Positions 28,981 through 38,255 of a stretch of DNA of 64,000 nucleotides are shown here, one piece after another. Every line of letters starts with the position of its first letter. Within the stretch, counting starts at the first letter, position 1. Location of the stretch: assembly GCF_041435115.1 (NCBI RefSeq), contig NZ_CP108046.1:3906001-3970000 (forward strand), given 5' to 3'. The DNA is from Streptomyces sp. NBC_00289. GTDB taxonomy: Bacteria > Actinomycetota > Actinomycetes > Streptomycetales > Streptomycetaceae. The notes below the pieces were generated by a model, which had not been told where the DNA came from, did no database searches, and saw only the letters and a list, made by a program, of their open reading frames with translations. A program made the translations under genes and the position numbers.

Positions 28981-31605
28981 TCAGAACAGGCTGAGCAACG
29001 CCTCCGCCGGGTCCGCCAGGCCGTTCTCGCCGTCCGGTAGGGGCAGTTCGAACCAGACCGTCTTGCCGCGTGGGGTACGGCGCGAGCCCCAGGCCGCGCT
29101 GAGCAGGCCGACCAGTTGCAGGCCGCGTCCGCCCTCGTCCGTGTCGCGGGCGCGGCGGCGGCGCGGCTGGACCAGGCCCGAGTCCCAGACCTCGCACACC
29201 AGCGTGCGGTCCAGCAGCAGGCGCAGTCTGATCTCGCCCTCGCCGTACCGCAGGGCGTTCGTCACCAGCTCGCTGACCAGCAACTCCGTCGTGTCGACCA
29301 GGGGTTCGAGGTCCCACTCGATCAACTGCCGGCGTGCCTGCTCGCGGGCGCGCCCCACGCTGCGCGGCTCGCGCGGCAGCGTCCAGTCGCCGACGGACCC
29401 GGCGGGCAGTCCCTGGACGCGGGCCATCAGCAGGGCGATGTCGTCCTCGCCGTGGTGGGTGTCGAGGGTGTTGAGCACGTGATCGCAGACGTCCTCCAGC
29501 GGCGCGGAGGGGTCGGTGAGGGCACCCACGAAGGCCTGGAGACCCTCGTCGAGCGGGTGGTCGCGCGATTCGACCAGTCCATCCGTGTAGAGCGCCAGCA
29601 GCGCGCCCTCGGGCAGTTCGACCTCCACCTCCTCAAAGGGCTCGCCACCGACTCCGAGCGGCATGCCCGGCGGCACGTCGAGCATCAGCGCGTCCTCACC
29701 GGGTTCGACCAGGACGGGCGGCAGATGGCCGGCGTTGGCGAAGGTGCACCTGCGGGTCACCGAGTCGTAGACGGCGTAGACGCAGGTCGCGAGGTACACC
29801 TCGGACAGGTCCGCCTCGCGGGGCCGGCGGGCCGAGCGAGTGGCCTGCTGCACACCGCCGGGGGCACCGAGACCGCGCGCGATCTCGTCCAACGCGGAGA
29901 GGACCTCGGCCGGTTCGAGGTCGAGGAGGGCCAGCGTGCGGACGGCGGACCGGAGTTCGCCCATCGCGACCGCGGCCCGCAGCCCGCGGCCCATGACGTC
30001 GCCGACGACCAACGCGGTGCGGTGACCCGGCAGTTCGATGACGTCGAACCAGTCGCCGCCGACCTCGCTGGGCCGGTCGGACAAGGAGTTCCCCGGCAGG
30101 TAGCGGCAGGCGATGTCGAGGCCGGAGGCCACCGGGTCGCCGGGCGGGAGCAGGGACCTTTGCAGTATCAGCGCGCGCTCGTGCTCACGCCGGTACAGGC
30201 GGGCGTTGTCGATACAGACGGCGGCCCGCGCGGCCAGCTCCACCGCGAGGTCGCGGTCCCGGTCGCCGAACGGTTCGCTGCCCTTGGTCCGGGCGAACTG
30301 CGCGAGTCCTACGACGGTGTCGTGGGCGACCATCGGCACGGCCAGCGTGGACTGTACGAGGCCGCCCTCCTCGGCGGGGACGAACTGCGGCCGGGCGGTG
30401 CGCAGGGCGTCAGCGCAGGAGGAGTTGAAGGGGTAGTGGTGTACGGCGCCGACCGCGACCGGCGGGCCGCCGCCGACGAAGGGCGCGTCCGACACGGCGC
30501 TGGCGAACGCGACGCGGCGCAGTTCGGCGCTGCCGTCGGCGAGGCCGGGCGGGGTCTCGTCGCCGGCCAGCAGTCCCTGGTAGAGGTCGACGGTGGCGAG
30601 GTCGCAGAAGCCGGGCACCACGACGTCGAGGAGTTCGCGGGCGGTGGTCTCCAGGTCGAGGGAGTTGCCGATGCGGGCACCGGCGTCGTTCAGCAGGGCG
30701 AGGTTGCGCCGGGCGGCGGCCGCTTCGCGGGCGGCGGCGCGGCGGGCGGTGATGTCGGTTCCGAGCCAGGCGACACCGATGGGACGGCCGGTACCGCTGT
30801 GCACGCGGTAGAGGTTGACGGACCAGTGACGGCGCTCGTCGGAGCCCGGCACGAAGCCCGTGACGTGCATGTCGGTGATGGAGTCGCCCGTCTCCAGGAC
30901 CCGGCGCAGGGTGGCGGCGACCCGCTCGGCCTCGGGGCGCGGGAGGTAGTCGTGGACGCCGCGGCCACGGTGGTCGTCGGGTGTGCCGCCGAAGATCGAC
31001 GCGAACCGGTGGTTGGCGCGCCGCACCCGCAGATCGGGGTCGATCAGCAGGAAGCCGAAAGGGGATTGACCGAATATCGCCTGCGAGGCTGCGAGGTCCG
31101 TCTCGATGCTGCGCAGGGTGCGGACGTCGACGACGATACAGACTGCGGCCTTCTCGCCCTCCTCCGTCCGCGTCGGCATGACGTACACCTCGGCGAGGCC
31201 CTCGTGGCCGCGCTCGCCCCCGGGTGTGTCCGGCAGCCGGAAGGGGACGACGCCGGTCCACTCGCGGCCGTCGAGGATCTCGGCCATCTTGCGCTGACCC
31301 TGCTCACGCCGGTCGGGGTCGATGAACGCCTCGATGGGGTCCATACCGACGGCGTGGCCGGCGGGGATACCGAAAAGCTGCTCGGCACGCAGGCTCCACT
31401 GGTCGACGAGTCCGTCGGGACCGATGGAGAAGGACGCGACCTTGATGTAGTCGTAGATCGAGCCGGGCGGGCTGCTCTGCCACAGGGCGTCGCCCGGCGG
31501 CACCTCGCCGGGGCGGACTCCCGTCGCGGCAGCATCCACGACCTCCGCTCCAGCACCGTCCGACGGGTCCTCGGACTCCGTGGCCTTCGCTGGTATCTCG
31601 CTCAC
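28981..31605 (-). CDS. PAS-GAF-SpoIIE phosphatase with C-terminal HATPase (RsbU/RsbW fusion type)
   Basis: The GTG at 31605, with GGAGG upstream, gives 874 residues. The order is PAS (about 45-165), second PAS (170-290), GAF (300-445), PP2C-like SpoIIE phosphatase (about 490-690, with GGDWFD and LYTDGLVE holding metal-binding acids) and a GHKL ATPase domain (about 730-865, N-box ELLVSELVTNALRYG, G-box GGRGLQL). Such fusions, common in streptomycetes, control anti-sigma/anti-anti-sigma partner switching in response to small-molecule or redox signals. No sigma factor gene lies beside it. The signal sensed is unknown. Confidence 0.88.
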   Translation of the reverse strand: MSEIPAKATESEDPSDGAGAEVVDAAATGVRPGEVPPGDALWQSSPPGSIYDYIKVASFSIGPDGLVDQWSLRAEQLFGIPAGHAVGMDPIEAFIDPDRREQGQRKMAEILDGREWTGVVPFRLPDTPGGERGHEGLAEVYVMPTRTEEGEKAAVCIVVDVRTLRSIETDLAASQAIFGQSPFGFLLIDPDLRVRRANHRFASIFGGTPDDHRGRGVHDYLPRPEAERVAATLRRVLETGDSITDMHVTGFVPGSDERRHWSVNLYRVHSGTGRPIGVAWLGTDITARRAAAREAAAARRNLALLNDAGARIGNSLDLETTARELLDVVVPGFCDLATVDLYQGLLAGDETPPGLADGSAELRRVAFASAVSDAPFVGGGPPVAVGAVHHYPFNSSCADALRTARPQFVPAEEGGLVQSTLAVPMVAHDTVVGLAQFARTKGSEPFGDRDRDLAVELAARAAVCIDNARLYRREHERALILQRSLLPPGDPVASGLDIACRYLPGNSLSDRPSEVGGDWFDVIELPGHRTALVVGDVMGRGLRAAVAMGELRSAVRTLALLDLEPAEVLSALDEIARGLGAPGGVQQATRSARRPREADLSEVYLATCVYAVYDSVTRRCTFANAGHLPPVLVEPGEDALMLDVPPGMPLGVGGEPFEEVEVELPEGALLALYTDGLVESRDHPLDEGLQAFVGALTDPSAPLEDVCDHVLNTLDTHHGEDDIALLMARVQGLPAGSVGDWTLPREPRSVGRAREQARRQLIEWDLEPLVDTTELLVSELVTNALRYGEGEIRLRLLLDRTLVCEVWDSGLVQPRRRRARDTDEGGRGLQLVGLLSAAWGSRRTPRGKTVWFELPLPDGENGLADPAEALLSLF

Positions 31606-31876
31606 GCGAACCGTCCCCTCCAGCTCACCGCGTCCGGCACCGGTCACCGGCGGCGGCTGCCCGCAGTATCCAGCACTACGGCTCCGCACAACACGGTGTT
31701 CACGATCACAGCACGGTCCCGATGGTTTTCGGTCCGTACCGCGACAACACTTCCAGTCTTCTAACCAGCGGACACGTCATCGAATCCCACCCGTCGACAA
31801 CCGCCACTGGCCTGAACCATTCGCTCGACAGTGTGAGAGGGTCCGTACAGCCCCCGGACCGCCGTAAACCGCCGTC

Positions 31877-32305
31877 TCATCCTGGCACCGCGAGCTCGAA
31901 CCACACGGTCTTGCCCGCGCCTCCGGGCCGGGTACCCCAACGCCGGGACGTGTGGGCGACCAGCTGGAGACCGCGGCCGCTCTCGTCCTCGGGCCGGGCG
32001 GCGCGCTCCCGGGGGAGGTCCGGAAAAGGGTCGGAGACCTCCACCCGCAGCACGTCGCCGGGGGCTGCCGGGCGTACCAGGCGGACTCCGATGGGACCGG
32101 TGGCATGCCGCAGCGCGTTGGTGACCAGCTCGCTGACCAGCAGAGCGGTCAGGTCGGCGAGGCTTTCGAGGCCCCAGTCGCGCAGCCGGCCGCGTACGGC
32201 GGCACGGGCGTCACGGACGGCGCCCGGTTCTGCGGGAAAGGTCCACTCGGCGCGGCCACCCTCGGTGTCGGTCACGCCGATCACTTCCCAGCCCAGCAAG
32301 CTCAC
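31877..32305 (-). CDS. RsbW-like anti-sigma / serine kinase (GHKL ATPase)
   Basis: This 142-residue protein is a single GHKL ATPase domain, with N-box LLVSELVTNALRHATG and G-box ESGRGLQLVAHTSRRWGTR. Such short streptomycete proteins phosphorylate anti-anti-sigma factors or bind sigma factors. It lies upstream of, and reads the same way as, the large SpoIIE-type phosphatase, with 271 nt between. The GTG at 32305 has only a weak GGACATGG site. A link between the two proteins is plausible from position and family, not proven. Confidence 0.8.
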   Translation of the reverse strand: MSLLGWEVIGVTDTEGGRAEWTFPAEPGAVRDARAAVRGRLRDWGLESLADLTALLVSELVTNALRHATGPIGVRLVRPAAPGDVLRVEVSDPFPDLPRERAARPEDESGRGLQLVAHTSRRWGTRPGGAGKTVWFELAVPG

Positions 32306-32415
32306 CCATGTCCGGTTTCATGGGGTTAATGGGCAGATACCCGATATCCAGTCACGAGTACCGTCATCGGGGGCGCACTGTGGCACAAACGGCTTACGAG
32401 GCGCTCACGCGGGGC

Positions 32416-32904
32416 TCAGACGCCGGTCGCGTCCCCTCTTGTGTCCCCTGCCCGCACCCCGGCCCCCGCCTCCGCTTCCTCCGCCGCCTCCGGTTCCGCC
32501 CCCAGCACGCGCAGCACCTCCCGAACGGCGGGCACGTCCTGGTCCAGCCAGGCGACGGTCCAGATCTCGGCGGGGGTCAGCAGACGGAGTTCGTCGTGGT
32601 CCTGGAGCGGCTCGGGCCCGGCGGAGCCGGGACGCAGCCGGGCGGTCCACACCTGAAGGACGTACGGCGGTCTCAGGGGCCACTCACCCGGGACCCGCTC
32701 GACGGTCTCGGCGTCGACGCCGAGCTCCTCGCGCAACTCGCGCACCAGGGCCGCATCGGGGGTCTCGCCCGGCTCCACCTTGCCCCCGGGCAGTTCCCAG
32801 CGGCCGGCCAGTTCGGGGGGAGCGCTGCGGCGGGCGGCGAGCAGCCGGCCTCCGTCGAGCAGGGCGGCTCCCACCACCACGATCCGTTCGCTCATGCGCG
32901 TCAT
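32416..32904 (-). CDS. Nudix hydrolase (MutT-like)
   Basis: This 162-residue protein has a complete Nudix box GKVEPGETPDAALVRELREELGV (Gly41 to Val63) with the REXXEE acids that bind metal. It should hydrolyse a nucleoside diphosphate linked to another group, perhaps oxidised dGTP, but the substrate range of this family is broad. The ATG at 32904 is used; a second ATG three codons later is equally possible. The tail after residue 140 is Ala/Glu/Gly-rich and not part of the fold. Confidence 0.88.
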   Translation of the reverse strand: MTRMSERIVVVGAALLDGGRLLAARRSAPPELAGRWELPGGKVEPGETPDAALVRELREELGVDAETVERVPGEWPLRPPYVLQVWTARLRPGSAGPEPLQDHDELRLLTPAEIWTVAWLDQDVPAVREVLRVLGAEPEAAEEAEAGAGVRAGDTRGDATGV

Positions 32905-32981
32905 GCGCCGGAGCCTAACGGGAGCCCGGAACGGCGACGCGTGAACGGCGGCCGGGGAAAGGCGCGAGCGGCGGACGCGGG

Positions 32982-33173
32982 TCAGCCGTCGGCGCCCGTT
33001 CCGTTCGGGCCGATCCGCTCGACCCAGTACAGCTGCCGGTGTCCGCGGCTGTCGAGGCTGTCGGCGATCTTCTGCGCCTCGGCCCGGGTCGCGTACCGGC
33101 CCACGCGGTAGCGATTGCCGTTGTCGTCCTGCCGTATGACGAGCCAGGGAAGAGTGATGGTGCCGTCGTTCAT
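32982..33173 (-). CDS. SPOR-domain-like small protein
   Basis: These 63 residues (LVIRQDDNGNRYRVGRYATRAEAQKIADSL) read like one SPOR unit: two strands and a helix, with RYRVGRYATRAEAQ as the core. Proteins of this size with a lone SPOR-like unit are common in streptomycetes. There is no signal peptide, so peptidoglycan binding outside the cell is doubtful. It lies 77 nt upstream of the Nudix gene on the same strand. Confidence 0.72.
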   Translation of the reverse strand: MNDGTITLPWLVIRQDDNGNRYRVGRYATRAEAQKIADSLDSRGHRQLYWVERIGPNGTGADG

Positions 33174-33515
33174 CGCGCCCCTCCACTTCCCGCCCGCGGC
33201 GGCCTCTGCCGTGCCCCACCCGATAAGGAAACCGCAATCCGCATATGCCCGACCCTACGCCCAACCTTCACGCAGCGAATACGGCTTTTCACAAAGAGGT
33301 ACGCAACCAGCCAGGTCGGACGGGCGTGACAGGGGGCGCGCGACTTCGAACGCGCCGCCCGGACGCGCCGACGTATCCGGTCAGCGGCATGCGGCGCATG
33401 TACCGGTCGACCTGCGAGAACGGCTGAATTGCAACGCCGTGCGGGCAGGCGCGCGCGGGGTCCCACGCCGGGGGCAACTGCCGGAAGGGTGTGCGGGGTG
33501 GTGCGAGGGTGTGCG
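33174..33515. other. Intergenic gap with no recognisable feature
   Basis: This 342-nt stretch lies between the SPOR-like gene and the end of the GntR gene, both on the minus strand. It should hold the promoter of the SPOR/Nudix genes. I see no hairpin, repeat or small gene with a credible ribosome site. Confidence 0.4.
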
Positions 33516-34268
33516 CTACTTCACTGGGAGGTGGTACGCCACTCGGTAGCGGTCGGCCGGGATCACCACATCGGCCGTCTCGACCGGGCGGCCGGAGGCG
33601 AAGTAGGTGCGCTGGACGACGAGGACGACATGGCCGGGGACCCCGCCCAGGGCGTGCAACTCGTCGGCGAGGCCGGGACGGGCGCCGACCTCCTCGGTGA
33701 CGTTGTCGACGACCACGTCGATGGCGGCCATGCGCTCGACCACGCCCATGCCGCCGAGCGGGCCCTCCTCGGGCAGCATCACGGGCGTACGGCCGGTGAC
33801 GGCGAGGGGCTCCCAGGAGGTGGAGAGCATGACCACCTCGCCCGCGTCCCGGAAGACGTACTTCGTGCGCATCACGCGGTCGCCCGGCCTGATGTCCAGC
33901 CGGTCGGCGACGGCACCGCCCGCCTCGACCTGGACGCTGCTCGACTCCCAGGTGCCGCGGGCGTCGCCGTCCGCCTGCTCCTGGCGGAAGGGGGTGGCAC
34001 CGCCGGCCGGGCGGTAACCGGAGCGGGCGATGAGCCGGGGCACGGGCCGCTCGCGCACATAGGTCCCCGAGCCCGAGCGTCCCTCGACCAACCCCTCGGC
34101 CATGAGCACCTTCCGCGCCTCCAGCGCGACGGTGTCCGAGACCCCGTACTCCTCACGGATTCTGGCCTGGGACGGGAGACGGGTGTGCGGTGGCAGCGAC
34201 CCATTGGTGATCTTCTTGCGGAGATCACCCGCGACACGCAGGTACGCCGGCTGCTCACCGAATGTCAC
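33516..34268 (-). CDS. GntR/HutC-family transcription regulator with UTRA domain
   Basis: This 250-residue repressor has an N-terminal winged helix (LRKKITNGSLPPHTRLPSQARIREEYGVS, recognition helix near DTVALEARKVLMAEGLV). It continues into the UTRA ligand-binding domain (ERMAAIDVVVDNVTEEVGARPGLADELHAL, then VVLVVQRTYFASGRPVETADVVIPADRYRVAYHL). The GTG at 34268 follows GGGAGC. No metabolic operon adjoins it, so it may act mainly on itself or at a distance. The ligand is unknown, though this family often binds sugar phosphates or short organic acids. Confidence 0.88.
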   Translation of the reverse strand: MTFGEQPAYLRVAGDLRKKITNGSLPPHTRLPSQARIREEYGVSDTVALEARKVLMAEGLVEGRSGSGTYVRERPVPRLIARSGYRPAGGATPFRQEQADGDARGTWESSSVQVEAGGAVADRLDIRPGDRVMRTKYVFRDAGEVVMLSTSWEPLAVTGRTPVMLPEEGPLGGMGVVERMAAIDVVVDNVTEEVGARPGLADELHALGGVPGHVVLVVQRTYFASGRPVETADVVIPADRYRVAYHLPVK

Positions 34269-34306
34269 TGGCCGCTCCCATCAGGTTGTACAGACAGCAA
34301 CAGCGT

Positions 34307-34325
34307 GGCAACCGAAGGTTGTGCC
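34307..34325. promoter_or_regulatory. Candidate operator upstream of the GntR gene
   Basis: GGCAACCGAAGGTTGTGCC is a near-perfect inverted repeat (GGCAACC / GGTTG-TGCC with one extra base) about 40 nt upstream of the start codon. A further GGTTGT copy lies at 34283-34288. It suits autoregulation by the GntR protein, but this is inferred from symmetry alone. Confidence 0.45.
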
Positions 34326-34415
34326 ATGCAAGCAAAGGCCAGAGAATCACTCGATGTGATGACATGTGCCCGGTGAGGGCTTTACGCAGGCACTTTCTCC
34401 CCGCTATGGGCGCGC

Positions 34416-35714
34416 TCACACCTCGATGTCGCCGTTCGCTCCACCGCCGCCCGAGTCGCCGGAGCCGTCGCCGTACGACGGCGGGGTGGTGGCGAGGCCC
34501 AGAGCCTTGCGAGCGGTGACGGACGTGCCGGGGTCCTCGATCGTCACGGTCCGGTCGTAGTGCCGGTAGAAGGCGTTCACGTCGGCGGCGACGGCGGCCA
34601 GCGCCCACTCCTTCCTGAGCGCCGCCACCTCCCTGGCGACGTCGGCGACCGGCCGCTCGGCCTTCGCGGGCCACTGGTGCCGGCTCAGCAGCGTGGCCTC
34701 CTCGCCGAGCGCGTCCGAGACCCGTGCCGCCCACTCCCGGTTGGCGGACAGGTCGTCGTCGGGCGCGGTGTCGGGCGCCGAGTCCAGGGCCGCGTCCAGG
34801 GTGTTGGCCGCCTTCAGGTAGGCGATCTGGTCGGAGTCGAGCGTCGAGCCGTCGTTGCGCAGCGAGCCGGTCAGCGTGGCGTTCTCGTCCGTGTTGCCGA
34901 ACACGCAGGTGATCTCGCGGTCACCGAAGCGCCAGCTCTGCCGCGACGGCAGGAGGTAGTACACGTCCACGTCGTCGGGTACGGCCCAGGCGTCCATCGC
35001 GTAACCGGCCTGCAACGCATAGCACTTGTCCTCGGCGGTGTCCGTGAGCTCGTCGTCACCGGGGTAGGAGCCGCCCGGCAGGGTGACGACGGCGAACACC
35101 TCGGCGTCGTGTTCGTCCGCGCAGGGCACCTCGTCGAAGTCGTAGGCCGCGCCCTCCAGTCCGCCGGGTGAGTCGAAGCAGGCGCCCTTGTTCATCGACG
35201 CGGTCCCGTTCGCGCCGTCCTTGACGCCCTCCCAGACGCCGGACGCGAAGCCCGTGGAGAGCGACAGCACCCACAGCACGAGCCCCACGGAGGACAGCAC
35301 GGAGCCGGCGACGGCCAGCCCCCGGCCGCGCTCGCCCCGCTTCCTGATCTGCCCGAACGCGATCAGACCCAGCACGAGCCCCACGGCCGGCACGAAGCAC
35401 AGGATGCCGAGGACGAGCGAGGCGATGGCGAACCCGTTGACGGGCACGGGCCGGTTGTACGGGCTGTAACCCTGGCCCCAGGGCTGGTAGGGCGTCGGGG
35501 GGTAGGGGCCGTAGGGGCCGCCCGGGCCCGGCGGGGGGCCTGGGTGGGGGCCTTGCGACGGGCCCTGAGGGGCGCCCTGCCAGGGGCCGCCCTGCGCCGG
35601 GCTCTGCCACGGTCCCTGAGCGTGGGCGGGGCCGCCCGTCGGAGGCGTCGGCGCGTCACCCTGGGGGTACGGCTCCTGGGGCTGGTGGGGCCCAGGGGGC
35701 GGGGGTATGGACAC
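34416..35714 (-). CDS. DUF4190 / septum-formation-like membrane protein
   Basis: This 432-residue protein opens with ~90 residues rich in Pro, Gly and Gln (PGPGGPYGPYPP), a cytoplasmic low-complexity tail. Two membrane segments follow (FAIASLVLGILCFVPAVGLVLGLIAFG and LAVAGSVLSSVGLVLWVLSLS), then an external domain with cysteines and acidic loops (NKGACFD, DEVPCADEHDAEVFAVVTLPG, EDKCYAL, ITCVFG). This layout is shared with streptomycete DUF4190 / septum formation proteins. The role is unknown. It ends 147 nt upstream of the GntR gene. Confidence 0.75.
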   Translation of the reverse strand: MSIPPPPGPHQPQEPYPQGDAPTPPTGGPAHAQGPWQSPAQGGPWQGAPQGPSQGPHPGPPPGPGGPYGPYPPTPYQPWGQGYSPYNRPVPVNGFAIASLVLGILCFVPAVGLVLGLIAFGQIRKRGERGRGLAVAGSVLSSVGLVLWVLSLSTGFASGVWEGVKDGANGTASMNKGACFDSPGGLEGAAYDFDEVPCADEHDAEVFAVVTLPGGSYPGDDELTDTAEDKCYALQAGYAMDAWAVPDDVDVYYLLPSRQSWRFGDREITCVFGNTDENATLTGSLRNDGSTLDSDQIAYLKAANTLDAALDSAPDTAPDDDLSANREWAARVSDALGEEATLLSRHQWPAKAERPVADVAREVAALRKEWALAAVAADVNAFYRHYDRTVTIEDPGTSVTARKALGLATTPPSYGDGSGDSGGGGANGDIEV

Positions 35715-35945
35715 GAGTACCGTGCTCCTGGTTCAGGGGGTGACGCCGGGGCGAGGACGATGACCGTGACCGTAAACCGTGACGGTGCGGTACGGAACTG
35801 ACGTGCGACTGGGCGCATGGTAAGCGCGGGCCGTCACCGATGGGGGACGAGCCCCAGGTCGAAGGGCGGGGGCACCTCTGAACCCGGCCCGCCGGTCGAC
35901 GGGATCCGCACCGGCCCGCGCCCCCGGGCAGGCGTGCCTGCGGGT

Positions 35946-38153
35946 TCAGCCCGCGCCGGCCGCCAGGCGCCGCTGTTCCTCCTCCACGATCCGGCGGGCC
36001 AGTCCGGAGTCCGACACGTCGACCGCGTCCGGGGTGGACTCGGCCATGTCACTGCGCCGGGCGAACGCGTCGAAGAGCCGGTCCTTGTTCCGGAGGATGT
36101 CCAGGAGCCGCTCGTCCACACTGTCCGCCGCGAGGAGGCGATGCACCTGGACCGTGCGGGTCTGGCCCATCCGGTGCACCCGGGCGACCGCCTGGTGCTC
36201 CACCGTCGGCTTGACCTGCGGCTCGCAGAGGATCACCAGGGAGGCCGCCTGGAGGTTGAGGCCGACGCCGCCGGCCTCGATCTGGGACAGCAGCACCGCG
36301 TGCCCCGGCGCCCGCGCGAAGTCGTCGACCATCTGCTGTCTCCGTGCCGCCGGGACGGCCCCGGTGATCGGGCCGAACACCCGTTGCTCCGCGGTCTGTC
36401 GGTCCGGGTCGGGGTCCCGCGCCGACTCGGTCAGCGCCCGCCGCACCGTGGCGAGCACCTCGCGGAAGTACGAGAAGACCACCACCTTCAGCCCGTTGTC
36501 GGCGGCCTCGGCGACCAGCTCGCACAGCCGTTGCAGTTTGGCCGACTTCTCGGCGTCGGCGTATGCGGCCCGGCGCATCGCCATGAAGTTGCCGTCGGCG
36601 ACCGCGCGGTCGTACGCCTCGCGGTCGGCGGCGCCGAGTTCCTCCCACTCGTCGACCTGGAGCAGTGCGGGGAGTTCGGTGAGGACGTCCTCCTGGTTGC
36701 GGCGGAGATAGGCGGGCGCGACCAGGGTGCGGAAGGCCTGCGGTCCGGCGACCGCGCCGGCGCCTCGCAGTGCGGGCAGCAGGTCGGGGCGGAGCTGGCG
36801 GACGAGGGCGCGGAACTCCTCGACCCGGTTCTCCATGGGGGTGCCCGTCAGGAAGAGGACGCGGTCGCAGCGGCCGGTCCACACCGCGAGCGATCCGGCG
36901 CGGCGGGTGGCCGGGTTCTTCACGTAGTGGGCCTCGTCGACGACGAGCATGCCCGGCGCCGTGCCGTCCGGACCGGGCAGAGTGTGCAGCACGTCGTACG
37001 TGGTGACGGCGACACCGCCGCGCTCGCGCCACTCGGCGTACGCGTCCTGCCGGTCCGGGCCGTGCACCGCCAGAGCGCGCAGCGTGCTGCGGGCGCGGAT
37101 CTCGCGCGTCCAGTTGATCAGCACGCTGGCCGGGCAGACCACCAGGAAGTGGCTGTGCCCCTCGCTCGCGAGGTGGGCCATCGCCGCTACGGCCTGGACG
37201 GTCTTGCCGAGCCCCATCTCGTCGCCGAGGACCACCCGGCGCTGGGCGAGGGCGAAGCGCGCGCCGAACGCCTGGTAGCCGCGCAGGGAGACCCGGCGGT
37301 GGGTGTCGTCGAGCGGCTGGGCGTGGACGCGCTCGGCGATCTCCGCCGGCAGGAAGCCCTCGCTCGCCGCCAGGTCCGGGCGGTGTTCGGAGACCTCGGC
37401 GAGCCGGCTGTAGTACTCGGCGGAGCGCAGCTCGAAGTCGACCCAGGCCTCGATGTCGGAGACGGGCGGGCGCAGCAGGTCGGTGGAGGCCTGGGCGATC
37501 AGCAGCCGGAGGTCCCGCGCGGCCGCGTCGGCGACCAGCTCGCGCAGCCCGGCGACGGCGGCGAGCGCGCCCTCCCTGCGCTTGCGTCCGGCGAGCGCCA
37601 TGCGCAGCCGGTTGCCGGCCGGCCGGGCCGCGGGCAGCAGCTCGCCGAGCCGCTCGTCGAGCCGCTCGGCGGCGTCCAGGGCGCGGCGCAGCTCCGGGCC
37701 TGCCTCGACGAGCCGTTGCAGGGCGACGACCAGGGCGGTGGTGCGGGGCTCCGGGTGGTCGACGTCGATGCGGACGGAGACGGTGTCGGCCACGGCCCGC
37801 GCGATCTGGCGGGCGGCGGCGAGCGCCCGGTCGGCGGTCTGCGGGCCCACGCCGGGCAGTTGCCGCAGTTCGTACCGGCCGGCCTCGTGCACCGCGCGCA
37901 CCGAGGCGAGCCCGGCCGCCTCGATCGCGCCGAGCCGCAGCCGCCCCTCGGTGACGTCCTTCAGGCGGGCGACCGGGATGGACTCGAGTTCCTCGGCGAC
38001 GAGGTGGTCCCGGATCGGTTCGAGCGCCGAGCGGACGGCGTCCAGGGCGCGGGTGTGGTCCTCGCGCAGGGTGCGCGCCGCGCCGTACAGCCGCGCGCCT
38101 CGCGCCCACAGCTCTCGGGCGGCACGCCCCGCCGGTGGCAGCTCCCCCTCCAT
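35946..38153 (-). CDS. SNF2/RapA-type DEAD/DEAH box helicase
   Basis: The ATG at 38153 gives 735 residues; an in-frame GTG at 38198 with AGAGG nearby is an alternative. The first ~300 residues are helical and Arg/Ala-rich, with a helix-hairpin-helix-like LPGVGPQTADRAL. Helicase motifs follow: GDEMGLGKT (Walker A), VVDEAHYVKN (DEAH), LFLTGTP (motif III), and the C-terminal half with SQIEAGGVGLNLQAA and ARVHRMGQTRTVQVHRL (motifs V and VI). This identifies a double-stranded DNA translocase of the SNF2 superfamily. There is no endonuclease or methylase next to it, so a restriction role is not indicated. Confidence 0.88.
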   Translation of the reverse strand: MEGELPPAGRAARELWARGARLYGAARTLREDHTRALDAVRSALEPIRDHLVAEELESIPVARLKDVTEGRLRLGAIEAAGLASVRAVHEAGRYELRQLPGVGPQTADRALAAARQIARAVADTVSVRIDVDHPEPRTTALVVALQRLVEAGPELRRALDAAERLDERLGELLPAARPAGNRLRMALAGRKRREGALAAVAGLRELVADAAARDLRLLIAQASTDLLRPPVSDIEAWVDFELRSAEYYSRLAEVSEHRPDLAASEGFLPAEIAERVHAQPLDDTHRRVSLRGYQAFGARFALAQRRVVLGDEMGLGKTVQAVAAMAHLASEGHSHFLVVCPASVLINWTREIRARSTLRALAVHGPDRQDAYAEWRERGGVAVTTYDVLHTLPGPDGTAPGMLVVDEAHYVKNPATRRAGSLAVWTGRCDRVLFLTGTPMENRVEEFRALVRQLRPDLLPALRGAGAVAGPQAFRTLVAPAYLRRNQEDVLTELPALLQVDEWEELGAADREAYDRAVADGNFMAMRRAAYADAEKSAKLQRLCELVAEAADNGLKVVVFSYFREVLATVRRALTESARDPDPDRQTAEQRVFGPITGAVPAARRQQMVDDFARAPGHAVLLSQIEAGGVGLNLQAASLVILCEPQVKPTVEHQAVARVHRMGQTRTVQVHRLLAADSVDERLLDILRNKDRLFDAFARRSDMAESTPDAVDVSDSGLARRIVEEEQRRLAAGAG

Positions 38154-38255
38154 GACACCCCGCTCCCCAGCCGTCCCGATGTGCGTCCATCGTGACACCC
38201 GCCTCTGACAAGCGGCCCGGGAGGCCCGTGGGGCGGTACGGCCGCGCGGGCCGGG

